From: Scleromitrula shiraiana
Taxonomy: Eukaryota > Ascomycota > Leotiomycetes > Helotiales > Sclerotiniaceae
Direction of reading: 5' to 3'
Length of the DNA stretch: 64,000 nucleotides
Assembly (NCBI GenBank): GCA_028455995.1
Contig: JABELC010000001.1
Coordinates: 1,166,501 to 1,230,500, forward strand
Part shown: positions 23,664 to 36,727 of the stretch, in pieces
Layout: each line of letters opens with the position of its first letter
Numbering within the stretch: position 1 is the first letter of the stretch
Translations under genes and position numbers: made by a program
The notes under the pieces: generated by a model
Told to the model about the DNA's origin: nothing
Seen by the model: only the letters and a program-made list of their open reading frames with translations
Database searches by the model: none

Positions 23664-26600
23664 ATGGAAAATCCCCGGAACATTTTGCCCTCAAGTTATT
23701 CATCGGAACAACTGCCGCTGCGTGACGCCAGTGAGCTCTCGAGGCTTAAGGGGCCTCTCTCAGACTCTCCTGGTAACGCTCAGCTTCACGCGCTGGCGCC
23801 TGTGGGTTTATATCATGAAAGTAAAAGACATTCTTCTATACGAGGCCAGGATAGGCCAATGTATTCCATGCCTACTCTACCATCTCAACCTGTACGGCCT
23901 CCTTTAGGGAACACTCTAGAACTTCGCAAGCAGAGTAATCGAAAACGGCGGTTCCAGAGACACACTCGTAACCCAATTGTGGACTCACCTCAATATCAAG
24001 CATATCGAGCACGACAAAACCGGGACGGAAATCCCGAAGACGCAAAATGGCCCGATATATTGGAGCTTGCCTTCCTCGATGGTAAGTACAACTATTTTGA
24101 TATTCATCATCGGTAATGCCGTTAGGCTTCTCACTGACGACTGGTAAAAGCCCTTATTCAAATCCCTAGGATGGGAAGACGAAAATACTCTTTCAAGAAT
24201 AAACCTCATGGTCGAAATGAGCTTATCAAGGAATATCTTTGGATTGCATATCTAAATACCCTCGCTCCTGGCGAGCGACCGGATCCGAATATGCAACGAA
24301 CGAGAAAGCAAGTATCGAGCCACATCCAAGTCTTAAAGGGTTTCCTGCGCGATCATCCTGCATGTAAGACAAAAAACCCCTCGAAAAAGAAAAACCATCG
24401 ATAGGTCGGACAAAAGCTGACACCTCATTTCAATCTAGTTGATCGACTCTTCCCAGGAAACAAAAATCCCAAAAACGGATTCGAAGATTCCTTCAAAAAT
24501 GATCCCACATTACGAGCACTATCCGAAGGTCGCCTCCCAACCCGCCGTCACGACCAACACGACCACATCAACCAAATGATCCTCGACAACCATCAACCCA
24601 TCAAACCCTCCACCTTCTGGCTTCTAATGACCCCGCACGCTGTCCCCAACGAGCGCAACGGCGTCATAAAAAGCGAGCAAGATCTCCGCAATGACGGGCT
24701 CGTCCTCCACCGCTACTCTGGCCTAGCGCCTATATCCCGTCCCCGAGGTTCCCTCGAATCAATCCTCAATTGGCGTCATCGCTTTCCCTATCTCGCTCAC
24801 CTCCATGCAACCGGCGAGCTACTCGCTGGCAATTGCGATATCATTCATATGGACGTATCGCTCGATCTCATGAAAACCCACGCACCGGATAAAAGCGAGC
24901 TACTCACGCGTCTGGAGATGACGCTCCCAGGTCGGGATTTCGCAAACTGCGCGTGGCAATCTGTGACGAGTTTGATGAAGCCGGCGGAACTATATGGTGA
25001 TCCTACTAAAGATCCCATGTTGAATGGGAACGTGTTTCCAATGTATGTGTTAGGTGTTACGGAGAATGAGACGAGGATTAAAGTTGCTATCCCCGCGGAA
25101 ACATGGGCGTATACGTTTACGCAGCTCATGAATTTGCATTTCGAGTTGGAGAAGAAACGTTTTGAGGGTGGAGGGACTTCTTCTGTTGCTCCCCCTCGTC
25201 ATTCAATCAGGGAGTACGTAGATCAAATATCCATGTATCAAGAACTACAATCCTCATCCGGAGAACGGATGCCCTTCATCCGCCGCGCCATTCTCATCTG
25301 GACATTCCGAAAAGGCCCCTCATCTTCATCTTCTCAGGCAAATTCAGATACTATCTGGCGATATGTGGATCCGGCTCCGCCTAGACATATGTGTATGTCG
25401 CCACCACCACAAGCGCCTCCTCCACCCCCTCATCATCATCTTTCTAGTACGGCGATGAATGATTATACTAATACGTGGGAATCTCCACTGCATTTGCAAC
25501 CGCTTCTTGATCCATTTATTTCTACGTCGGCGGGAGCGGCGGGTATCTTTGATCCGACGGCTCCTCCTTCGTCGCAACATAGTCATACTCACTCTCATGG
25601 TCAAGTCTATACCTATCCATCCGTATCAAGCCATACTGCTCACGGCCATGGCCATTTCGATCTAGATATGAGTAATGCGGGGACCGTGGTCGGAGGATCA
25701 AGTTTTGTATCCGATCATACGGGAACGGTAGTTAGCGAGGGGACATTAGTGGGGGATTCTCAGCACTCACAACTTAGCGGTGGGGGTGGGGGAGAAAGGG
25801 ATTTAGATAATTTGTTTGAGGCTGCTGCTGCGGCGGCGGTGGGGAATGGGTTGGGGGATTATGATGGGGTTGGGGTTGGGCTGGGCGCGGGGTGGCATTT
25901 GCAGAGTGCGGGGGAGGGGTTTGTGGATGCGGAGACGGGGTGGGGTGCGTATACTGGGGGTGGATGGGATCAAAATGTTAGTGCTGGTGCGGGTGTGGAT
26001 GGTGAGCATGATGATGCGAAGAATGGGGGGCTGGCTTGGCCGGATACGAGCAATGGGGGTGTTACTCAGGATGGTGAGCCTTGGCATGATGGTGGTGATG
26101 GTGTGGGGTTGGGGAATGAACATCATGATCATAGCCATGAGAATGGTGTTGTGGATGTGGGTGTCGATGGGAAACAAACTGATTGGGATGAGGAGGTTTT
26201 GGATGCAAGTTTGAGAAATTCAAATGAACGTGTGGGTGATGAGGAGGTGAATTTGAAAACTGATGGTGAAGAACGTCATGGGGACGAGTTAGGTTGGAGT
26301 GATGTGGTGCTGAGTAGTAGTCCGACCAAACATGTGGGTGCGGGCGTTGGGAATAATTATATTGAGGGAAGTATCGAATCGAAGTTATTGCCATGGATTG
26401 AACAGGCAACGGCCGAGGAAGAAGCACAAGCGAGACAACAGAGTGGGCATGTGGAGAATGGATTTGGGGGAGAAGTGGAGGTTACAGGAGTTGCCGGAGT
26501 GGGCGTTGTTGATGTAGATGCTTTGGAGAGAGCAGTGGAGGGGACAGAGGTTGCTGGTGTAAGTGGTCCTGATGGCGTGGAAAATGGATTACAGCAACAA

Positions 26601-26747
26601 CAAAATCATGCAGATATGAATGGACAGCATCGTCATGGACTGGAACAGCAAGGCTGGCCACGGACTGATCATGAAGATATGAGGATGGATACTGTTGGAG
26701 GGTACGATTATGAACACTTGGATGAAAGTGTATCTGTGAAATCATAA
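23664..26747 (+). CDS. abaA: TEA/ATTS-domain transcription factor, AbaA/TEC1 type
   Basis: There are three exons: 23664-24081, 24151-24363 and 24439-26747 (979 aa). The TEA domain spans about residues 128-215: WPDILELAFLDALIQIP, MGRRKYSFKNKPHGRNELI, IAYLNTLAPGE and RTRKQVSSHIQVLKGFLRDH. The RKQVSSHIQVL recognition helix is the ATTS hallmark. Family members bind CATTCY sites and act in conidiophore development (Aspergillus AbaA) or filamentation (yeast Tec1). A conserved middle (residues about 240-450) is followed by a roughly 450-residue tail very rich in Gly, His, Asp and Val, including HHHH and poly-Ala runs. The DNA there is strongly G-biased on the plus strand. Both introns interrupt the TEA domain. 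The start is the first ATG in the open frame; an upstream exon is possible. Confidence 0.88.
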
Positions 26748-29700
26748 CTTTTTATTTCATTCTTTCATTGTTACAAACTAATCGAGTTGGAATCCAGTTG
26801 GTTTTTCTTGTGTTCTTTTTAGCAAAAGTGAGAGGAGTGGGTAAGGGGGCTTGTTGGCTTTTTGGATTGTTTGGGGAACTTGGAGATTTTTTTTAACTAT
26901 TTCTTCTACTACAAATAGTTTTTAATATCTAATTCAATTCTACCATAGTTGTTTCAAAACCATTGAGATAATCATTCGATATGAATTAAGTTTGGATTGC
27001 GAAATCAGCTTTCTAGAAATTGAAGGCATGCTTTCCCATTTGAAGCAATCTCATCTTGTAAGAAATGAAATGAAGGCATAAAGTTACTGAGGGGGAAAAA
27101 AGGTTGGATACATCGAAATGATGGATAAATGACGAATGCCCTAGCTTGGAGCAGTCATAACAGAAATCTGAATTGGAATAGAGGCCAAGCTCCAGACTAT
27201 GCATGCCATCAAGCTGATAAAAGAATCACTCGATTCGTTGCATATGTCATCCATTTTGAGCAATCGAAATTGATTTATCGTCGTCGACCGCTCGATCACT
27301 TTCGGGTTCAAGTGAAATCGAACATATCAGAAAAGATGTCCTACGCCGGAATTTTATATGTACACTTAACGGGGTTGCATGGAAGGGAACCAAAGATCGG
27401 GAACTTAAGTATATTTATGTAGCCACTCGGAAAGATGCCTCTATAACGACATCTAATTGGAGTTCCATTAGTTGCTCCCGCAGTTGTGTGGCAATGCGTC
27501 ATGCCTCAACACTCGATGAGCCAATGACGGTAGTAGAGATTTCGAAATCAAGATGGTTCCATGCAGGTACTGCATGAAAATGGCGTGGAGAACGTTTACC
27601 GCCTTTTTGAACGTTCTTCCCAAGATCAAAAACTTCGCGATTATACGTCGTCGTTCGTTCTATCTTGAGGTGTTTTCCCGGCATATGTGAGTCACGGCAT
27701 TCATGTTCCCGGTAGTCGGTGTGATCGGGACTTTCGATCGCGAGAGTCGTATTCTTGGAATCGTTGTATTGATCCACCCGCATTTTGGATAAAGGCCGAC
27801 AGATATTGTCGAGCCAATGGTATGATAAAAGTTCCAGAACTGGCCGTCAAGGTCAATTCTGTGGATGTTTCTTGAACTGGATACGTGGAGAATCAAGGAT
27901 GAGAATGGCCGATTGAGTCCGAGGTAAAATTTGGTTCTGATGAGCCTAGACCATCAATTGTTCTTCTCGTCTCACAGTGGGAACTTGCACCGAGAAGAAT
28001 CTAACTGTCCTTGAAGAGATATTCGGATGTTCACCTTCCTAATCGTTAGTTGATATGCTCATTTGAGCGGTGAAAGAATAGAGTATCAGAAGAAATTCTG
28101 TGCTACTAAAATGCCTTATCGATAACACTACTGCGAGGATGTCGTGCGGCCCGGTCAAGGATACAAATTGCAATATCTCCTCTAATGTCCTTTTCTGACG
28201 TGGATATCGTTGTCAAAGTATTGTTCGAATAGGAACATATTTCGATACATTCCGTACCACATCAATACCCGTCAAAGCCGTGTTATATGCAGAGAGACCG
28301 AGTACAAACTAACTGGGAAAGAAAATGTGAGAGCATTTTACTCGCCGCAGAATGATAAAACCTTGGAAATGCTGGGGTACGTATTAACTGATTTTGACAT
28401 GCTCCGTATCTCGTAAGTAGTCTTGGATTATTGCATGTGAATTGTACTTCTTCAGCCACAACGTGGGGCATGATTTTAGACCAACATGGTGCAATGAGAA
28501 TGCTAGGAGATCAAGTCATGATTGGATAATATATCAATCAATATCACCTCACCACATCGGTCGACCCGACATTATTCTGTATGCCCAATTGCTCTGGAAC
28601 ACAGTCATCACTCGAAGGTGGAGGGGAAACAGTGGATAATGGAGAAAGCTTGGTAGTGGGGAGGTGAGAATGTGAGAGTTCTAATTCCCAATAGGCGTCT
28701 AAGGTCGGTCCAATTTCGTATCAAAGTAAGACATTCTATTCAGGATAGTAGGTTATTAATAGGGTGTGATTGTTATATATAATTTGATGGAACTGAAGTC
28801 CCAACAAATGTCAACAAATTTGGATAATTAGCAATGTAACGGTTGAGAAGTTGATGCCAGAAGTCTACTATGGTATACATACTTTCGGCGATGATTCCGC
28901 ATTCCGTCTCTATCTCTTACTTACCCATACATAAGTAAGATAGACAGGCAGGCAAGCAGGCAGGTACAAGTATACCAAATAATGATGAGTTTCGGTATAG
29001 ATGCGTTGTCATCATGCATCATGTATCATAGCTATGCGTGGTATGTATATATGTAATTGTAATGTAGTATGTGTACTTGTTAGGTATGTATGTATGGAGA
29101 AAGAAGGGCTTATTATGTATGCACAGAGTAAAAAGAGTGAAAGGAAGAGTTACTCTAGAACCTCTCGTCTCTCTCTTTTCAACTACGTTGACTACTGTAC
29201 ATACGGAAGGGAAGTATTTCGTTGTTACGAAGGAAGTGTGTTCAGGCCAAGCAAAAGCCAGTGTCATTCATATCTTGGAGGGGTAATTTTTGGTATAAAT
29301 ATTGATAAAATGTTAGTGTTAGTGGGGGTTATTATTCATGATAACTGGATCTCGGAGTGCTATTGATATTGATAAAATTCGTGATAGGTACGGAAGTACT
29401 TACTATATGAATATGTATGAATGTGTATAATATGTATGAATATGTATAGATATGTATGGATATATATGGATATATATGGATATGTACGGATATGTACGTA
29501 CAAGAACCTTAAAGGCCTAAGAAGGATATCAATCATATCAAACTATTCATTAACTTGATATTAAATCCAAATGATTACTTCTTTAGCCACTCCTTTTCCA
29601 AATCAATAGAACATCCTTTACGTACTAGGTATCTCTACGACGAACTACAACAAAAATTAGTCAGGTATCACAACATATTAATCAAAAGCTACAACATGAG

Positions 29701-30440
29701 ACTCCGGATTTCGAGTGTCATGGTAGGGATTGTGTATATGTATATATGTATATATGTATGCACTCAAGCAACTGTCAAATGTATAGTATATGTGCATGCT
29801 TTGTACAATACAAGATTCAAATCATAGTCTTGGCTATGTATGTGCGGAGTACCTATGATAGTATATACATAGTAATAAAAAGGATGTATCTATGTATCTA
29901 TGTAATAAGTATGAGTGGTAGAATAGTTCTCGAGCTTCTACTGTATCAAACATGTCTTATACTCGTACTTAAATTACATACCCATTTCGAGCCAATTCAT
30001 CTCGTTATTCTAGAAACGTAACTATGACACCGTCTACCCTAGTAGTACATAAGAGAAATTCGCAACAATTACCTAGAATCTATGTATTATGTACCTACTA
30101 CCCGGACAATCATATTGATATCACATTACCCGTTAAGATATCATTAATGTCAAGACTCTAAGAATCCAGAGATATCTCTACACCTAGATAGGTATTGTAA
30201 GATTATATACAATATAGTATATAGTATATAGTATATAGTATATAGTATATATTAACACCCTAGTAAAATAGGCCTAATGTTTTCCCTTTTTCTATCTTTC
30301 TATTACTCTTTATAGCCATTCGAACCAAAATAGTAAAAATACTTTCTCCACTTGATTCAAACCTCCAAAATTGGTTACTGCAGGCATTAACCCGCACGAT
30401 TCAAACATCTTTTCATGGCGAGCATGGTTTAGTTATATGT

Positions 30441-30530
30441 AGTTCTACAGTACAGTACAGTACAGTCCGTACAGTATAGTCCGTACAGTATAGTCCATAC
30501 AGTATAGTCCGTACAGTACAGTTACAGTAC
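30441..30530. repeat. CAGTACAGT tract and 14-bp tandem GTCCGTACAGTATA
   Basis: Four copies of TACAG lead into about four copies of the 14-bp unit GTCCGTACAGTATA (from 30465), ending in GTACAGTACAGTTACAGTAC. The core ACAGTA word is shared with the array at 13,071. Confidence 0.85.
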
Positions 30531-30660
30531 TTTCTTCCTAGAAGTTCCTACTCAACAACCAAATCATCTTTGCCGCAAACTAGTAGAACTAATAACCCTT
30601 CCCTTGAATTAGTCGTAACCCTACTTGGCTAACCAACACTACTGACCACCCACTACTAAC

Positions 30661-30715
30661 CACCACCATCACCACCACCACCACCACCATCACCCATCAC
30701 CCATCACCCATCCAT
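30661..30715. repeat. CAC/CCATCA repeat upstream of APRT
   Basis: (CAC)n with CAT interruptions followed by CCATCAC hexamers. It lies about 350 bases before the APRT start codon. Confidence 0.8.
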
Positions 30716-31055
30716 ATCCAAATCCATCCATACATTCCATACACCACAGTTTCTAAAATATCCTTACTACATTTACTACATTTACTACACATCCTTACTA
30801 CCCCATTTGCTGTAACTATCCATATTCCCTGTAAAAACTGCAAAGGATTGTTTATTCCTTGTAAGAACACAAAAAATCTTGCAGCCACCAAGCATCTATC
30901 AAAATCACACCAATCTTTTCTTAGCCAGTAACTGCCCGAGGGTCGCCGCATCTCGCATCTCGCATATCCTAGGAAGATTTTTTTTTTATCTATACCACAC
31001 ATTTCGATCCCGTATCATCTCTTATATTCTTACTCTTCCCTCTTCTCTCTTCACG

Positions 31056-31816
31056 ATGACTTCCTCACAAACCCCAGAAACAAATCAATCACTTTCTATA
31101 GAGAATGCCTCCAAGAGAAATGAGTCCGAGTCCACCTCCTCCAGTACCTCCGAACTCACCAGCATCACCTTAAACCTTCGCCAAAACCTTCGACAGTTCT
31201 CAGACTTCCCCATCCCAGGTATCGAGTTCGTCGATATCCTTCCTCTGTTTGCTACACACTCTCTCCACGAATCCTTGATCCGATCGCTCGAATTACAAAC
31301 TCTCCTCTTCGATAATGGGAAGAAACCGGATGTTATTGTTGGTCTTGACGCACGAGGATTTCTCTTTGGGCCTGGTTTGGCTTTGAAATTGGGAGCTGGT
31401 TTTGCTCCAGTAAGAAAGAGAGGAAAGCTTCCTGGTCCAACCGAGGAAGCATCTTTCGATAAGGAATATGGTCAGGATTATTTCCAAATCCAAAAGGATG
31501 CTATCAAACCTGGACAAACAGTCCTCGTGGTAGATGATATCATTGCTACTGGTAAGATTCATTTCATTTCATTTCATTTCTTTCCGATCCGATGGTGAAG
31601 GGCTTTCCTCTCATCTCCTTGGGTTGAGAGTGTGAATTCTTTTACTGATACTTCGCAATAGGTGGATCTGCCCAAGCTGCAGGAAAGCTTGTTGAACAAT
31701 TGGGAGGTAAATTAATGGGATATTTATTCATTTTGGAATTGGATTTCTTGAAGGGGCGTGATAAACTTAGTGCCCCTGTCGCAACATTACTACGCGACGA
31801 CAACATGGGTAAATAA
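31056..31816 (+). CDS. apt1: adenine phosphoribosyltransferase
   Basis: There are two exons, 31056-31551 and 31662-31816, joined in the PRPP loop (216 aa). The enzyme converts adenine plus PRPP into AMP in the cytosol (purine salvage). Visible motifs are FPIPGIEFVDILPLF, VIVGLDARGFLFGP, FAPVRKRGKLPG and the PRPP-binding VLVVDDIIATGGSAQAAG. About 38 Ser/Thr-rich residues precede the first conserved helix, longer than the yeast Apt1 N-terminus (187 aa in total). An in-frame ATG-free leader continues upstream to 30879; the ATG at 31056 was chosen because it follows a CT-rich leader directly. The C-terminus ends soon after LDFLKGRDKL, which is normal for the family. Confidence 0.93.
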
Positions 31817-32230
31817 ATTATCCATGATTCGTTCAATTCAGTTGAAATGTTGGGAAGTTTCGTTGGCGTTGATGTCGGGCATTCAGCATTTCGGTGGATA
31901 GACAGCACTGCATTACAGACTTTTTATATTTTTTCAACGGAAGAAGAGGTGGAGGGGGGGGGGGTTGATATCGATATGATATGAAGAGAGACAGTTATTT
32001 CTTTTGAATACACTGTATGGATTTTTGTCCTTGGATATAATACTAAAGTATTGAAAGGATGAAGGAGGATATATTATTATATTGGATAAATACCTAGCTT
32101 TATACCTCAGCTCAGCGATGCAACATTATATATGTATAGCAATCGCGAATGAATAAAAAAATGCGAAAAAAAAGTTATTGCACAGGTTCTCCTCAAGTCA
32201 CTCAAGTCACTCTTACAGTAAATAACATAT

Positions 32231-32282
32231 CACTCATACTCATACTCATACTCATACTCATACTCATACTCATACTCATACA
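32231..32282. repeat. (ACTCAT)n hexanucleotide repeat
   Basis: About eight perfect copies of ACTCAT. Confidence 0.9.
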
Positions 32283-32368
32283 TGTTAAGGTACGTCTCTG
32301 ACACCATATTCCACTCTTCACCACAGGTTTTTCAATACACAACTATCAATCTCTACTCTCATTGTATC

Positions 32369-32445
32369 TATTAATCTATTGATCTGTTGATTTGTTGATC
32401 TATTGATCTGTTGATTTGTTGATTTGTTGATCTGTTGATCTGTTA
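32369..32445. repeat. octamer repeat TTGATCTG/TTGATTTG
   Basis: Roughly nine imperfect copies of an 8-bp unit, differing by C/T at position 6. Confidence 0.8.
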
Positions 32446-32877
32446 ATCTTTATATCTTCAATTTTTCTAAACAACTCATACAATCAAAAAAATTTCTTCC
32501 CTCATTCCTTATCGCAAACATGAAACCCCACTCTCAGCCGATAAGGATTTTCTTCCCTATGATTACGTTATCATATCCCTGCAATTACCGCGTTTAGCTA
32601 TTTTAAATAATTTATTATTATTGTAAACATAGATCCTTGAGATTAAACAACTCATTCACTCACTCACTCACTCACTATCAATTCAATAATCATAATTAAC
32701 GGTATTTTCATGTAAATCTTCACACCGTCTTTTCTTTTCTACTTGTGAATTGTCTGTTTGATTTTCCTATCGTACTCGCAAGTTTTGTTTCCCCTCTTTC
32801 CAAAGTATACAGGTGATTTCACGTTGTAGACGATTGAACTAATCTGATCTGATTTGACCGGGTATGGAATAAAATAA

Positions 32878-35058
32878 ATGCCTTCATTCTTTACTTTCCA
32901 ACAGGGAAGTGGCGGACGCATTTCCTTCAATAATGAAAACTCTCCGCTACTTGGCAGATTTCGTGCAGTGCCTGATGCCCATAGATTACATATAGGCAGG
33001 AGAAGAAGTTTGTTGATGTTTAATGTGGATGGGTTTACGCATGGTTTTGGGGGCGTGGATGATGATGATGAGGGGGAGGTGAATGATCTTAATGGGGTGC
33101 ATTTTGGGAGGTTGAGGAGATGGGGGAGGGTTATGAGGGATTTGTGGTTGGAACCTAGGCAAGGGGCGGTGGCTAAGGTTGTTGATAAGTGGTGGAGTAG
33201 GTTTACGGTGTTGGTTGTTTTGCCAGCTGCTTTGGTAAGTTTAATTTGCGAAAGGCTATTAGGATTTCGGAAGTTTGTCGAGATAAATGATGCTGTGTAT
33301 GAATTAGATATGTTTCCGCTGACTTTGGGATGTTATTAGGGAGTCGCATGGTGTGCATTACCATTTCCACAATATGATCTACCGGACGATGATGAGCTGG
33401 AGGGTTTACCGTCATATATCTTTGGACACAAGATACCAGGTCACGGACAAGCTAGAGTAGAAATTAACTTCTGGTTCTTCTTGTTTGTGTATTATGGTTT
33501 TTACAATATAACAGCATTGATGTGGATTACGAAAGTATTCAACATCTACTCACTCAATTGGTACATTCATACCATTTTCTACATTGGAAATATCCATAAT
33601 ACTAATTCATTTTAGGTGGCCGCAAACTTTAGGTTTTCCCCTTACAGTCTCCATCATCGCCGCAATGTCTATAGCAGCTCCAATTCCCTTTTATATGATA
33701 CCCGAACTTCGATATATTACAACACATAATACAGCGTGGATATGCTGGACATTCTTCGCCATGGCCATGCCATTAATAATTGCTTTTGGAATCCTTCTCA
33801 ATCATGAACGACATCTTGGTCTACGCAATCCACTTTCAGAAACCCAACGACTATTTACCTCATCGTGGTGGACAGGAGACACTGAAACCATAACCGCAAG
33901 AGATCGACCACGTAGAGCAAAAGTTGGTCGAAATCAAAAGGCCTTCGACCCAAATGCTCCTTTAGAAGTTGCTTTGGCATCAGATGACATATATCGATCA
34001 AGAGATGCTGAGCGCATTTTAAGGAAACGTTGGCTTCCAGCGAGCTTTGTGAGATTTATGTGGTTTTGTGCGGCACTTACAATAGGGATTATGACTTATC
34101 TATTGGGAGAAACATATGCTGAGATATATCTACGAACATTACCACATAATACTATTGAAACTCTCGTATATGTTTATAGTTGGGTTGTGACGGTTCATCT
34201 ATTAGATGGACTTTGTGGATGGATTTTAGGGGGTGACGAAGGAGAGAGAGTAGGAAGTTACCCCCTCGGTTGGATCTTTAAACTGTAAGTGCATTTCGCT
34301 CCATCATTCTATTGCTTCGCCTTAACTCTAATACAATTACTAGCTACTTCGCGCTCACATATCAAACCTACGTTCGTGCCCTATACGCACGACTCCGCTC
34401 CCCCCAACAATTCATCTACCTCCAAATAATGTCCTCCTCCTTCCTCATCCTCCTCGCCCCCCTAACAATCTCCCGCCCCTTTCACTCCCTCCTCCAAATC
34501 CTCTCCCTAAACGGCCAATCCTACACCTCCTACCAAAAATTTTGCACCCGCAATATCTTTCTCAAAAACCTAAGCGAAAACGTAAGTATGCTTACCTTTC
34601 TAGGTAGCATCCTCGTTCTACATTACGGTAGCAATAAGGACGTCTATCCTTACTTTGCTTTCGACGATCAAATAGATACTTCTCCCTCTATCCCTATAAA
34701 TGCCACCTCATCATCATATTTCCCCTCCCTTCCCCACTACTCACACCTCCCATCCATCCCGCACACGCTCCCCAACCTCGGCCGACCAATCAGCGGCGCA
34801 CCGATCGGAAACGTGGGAGGAAGCAAACAATACGACTTCAACCTGACCTTCTACGCCAGTATCGTCACCTGGGGGTGCGAAATCGTGGCAGGCTGGATCA
34901 CGAGGAGAATCGTTTGGTGGGGGTGGAAAATGGATGTTACGGGGGAGGGATTGAGGGATTTGACGGCGTGGCCGGAGTTGTTACCTACGGGCGTGGTGGT
35001 CATGGTGCATGTGGTGCAGAATATGCTGTTTAGTATTGTTAGGTTGGCTTTTAGATAA
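32878..35058 (+). CDS. fungal multipass membrane protein, function unknown
   Basis: There are four exons: 32878-33234, 33340-33560, 33616-34284 and 34344-35058 (653 aa). All junctions are GT-AG with phases that match. About 110 N-terminal residues are polar. Eight to ten hydrophobic segments follow, for example FWFFLFVYYGFYNI, LTVSIIAAMSIAAPI, ICWTFFAMAMPLIIAFGILL, FMWFCAALTIGIMTYLL, YVYSWVVTVHLLDGLC and GVVVMVHVVQNMLFSIV. A loop near SWWTGDTETITARDRPRR is cytosolic-looking, and a Pro/Ser-rich loop with one NATS glycosylation sequon lies between the last helices. I do not recognise the family and see no transporter or enzyme signature. Exon 4 contains a GTAAGT...CTAG pair only 22 nt apart, too short to be an intron. 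Confidence 0.8.
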
Positions 35059-36727
35059 GTGAGGGAGGGGAGGGGTTGGGAGATGTGGATGGATAGAAGA
35101 GAGGAGGGAGAAGGGGGAGAAAGGAGAAGATGTGAAGAACGTCACAATGCATTCGTGGACAACTGGGGAGGATGTAATAACAAAAAGAACAACTGGAACC
35201 GGAGTTTGGATTTCATCTCTTCATGTTTCATTTATCTTAGTTTCTCACTCACTCACTCATGCATTATGATCTAAGCGTGGCGTTTCTGGAGCTTAATGGG
35301 ATCTTTTTTCTTGTTTTTTTTTCCTTTTCTGATTTATGTTTGGCATTTTTTGGTCACATATAGATAGTTTGATGGTATCATACCCTTTTTTGCGGATTAC
35401 ATAGATATTGGTTTTCATATACCTATTTTCTTTTATCTTTTGGCTAGTCGGGGCTTTGGTTATTGAGGCAGATAGGACGGAGAATGAGAGTGAGGAAGGA
35501 GAGGAGGTGGTTAAAGGAGGAGAATAGGTGATTGGATTTAATAGTCAATGGCCAATGGGACTATTACTCCTCGGAAACTAACTCGTCCTCCGCTGTACAG
35601 GATCTATATATATCACTAAAAAGCAAGAGTCCCATCTTCTCAAGATGATACTGACATGAGGGTAGATATCCGCCCCTTCAGAGGCTGCACCTAAAGCGTA
35701 AATAGAAGGTCCATAAAACTCACACTCCAGTTCTCTTCCCAAACAAGCATTGCGACGTTTTTATATCTAATTACGCTTCTGGGAAGTCGGATCCCGATAA
35801 GCTAGAAGCCTTGTACCGACAAGAGTTAGCATGATAGATTTATTATGTATGTGCTCTATGTACATGTATGAGTATAGAACTATGATCATCGATATATATA
35901 TATATGCCCAAGAAAAATCCAATATGATATTAATTAATACATGAGATCTCCCTAGGGGAGTATAATAAATGCACCTCACAACCACAGGTCATAAATAAAA
36001 CCCTTACCTTCATATTAAACCTCGTGAGGAGGAAAGTAGATTAGATATTGATAAATTTTACTTTGTGGGCTGGGCTGGCTTGGTATGGTTTTTGTGATAT
36101 CGCATATGGAATCTACGAATTAGATATTAGATGGCTGGCATTAAGTGTACATTGTATTGGATGGGCGGAGAGGCTACTAGCGATTGAAAATAAGTTGAAT
36201 ATATTTGAGTAGTGAGTGCTATTCTAAAATCCGGTAATCTCGAATTAGAAATGTAAAGATGGTGGTGAGATGTTTCTTTTTTTCCCTTCCTCTTTTTTAT
36301 TATTGTATGTGTTGGGCCGTTTCTCCAAAAGTCCAAGTTCGTATTGATAGTAATCCGTCCAATTCAATTCGTTCCGTTGTTAGTTTTTTTGGTTGATTGG
36401 TTGGTTGTTTGTTTTGTGTGCCCCGAGGTCGTTCCTTCTTTAGCCTCATGAATTGATCCTGACTAATGAGTGTGTGTGGTTGTTCTCAATATTGAGATAC
36501 TGGGATAAACTGACCCGCCTATCTCATCATTTCATAATGTCGTTATCGTAAGTATCCTCAAAGTTCAAACCCTCAAAACCCTCTTACCTCTTACCTCTTG
36601 CCCAAAAAAAGTGTTCCTATTTCAATTCCTTACATCAGCAACACCGAGACTCGCCATCCTCTCTCCCTAGTCTCCCTGGTTAAGACCCCATGTTCTGTCG
36701 AAAATCTGTAAAGGAGGTTTGTTGTGC
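35059..36727. other. 1.7-kb intergenic
   Basis: No gene recognised. AT-rich, with T-runs near 35300 and TATATA near 35893; the 3' UTR of the membrane-protein gene should lie at the left edge. Confidence 0.6.

Larger units (their letters stand above)
26748..31055. other. 4.3-kb intergenic
   Basis: I recognise no gene. Between about 27,100 and 28,700 base composition is closer to coding than in the flanks, and several medium open frames overlap on both strands (27499-27896, 28210-28639). None shows a known domain, and no splice chain joins them, so this may be an old relic. The rest is AT-rich with TATGTA-type repeats (29,040-29,510) and TATAG runs (30,205-30,250). Confidence 0.5.
31817..32877. 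other. repeat-rich intergenic
   Basis: No gene. It contains (ACTCAT)n at 32231-32282, TTGATCTG/TTGATTTG octamers at 32369-32445 and (ACTC)n at 32657-32677, all within 650 bases upstream of the membrane-protein gene. Confidence 0.65.

Noticed and set aside
25344..26427. Several long frames antisense or out of frame in the TEA-factor tail
   Set aside because: Shadows of the low-complexity, G-skewed coding sequence.
34582..34604. GTAAGT...CTAG pair in exon 4 of the membrane protein as an intron
   Set aside because: Only 22 nt apart, and the uninterrupted frame encodes a good hydrophobic helix.
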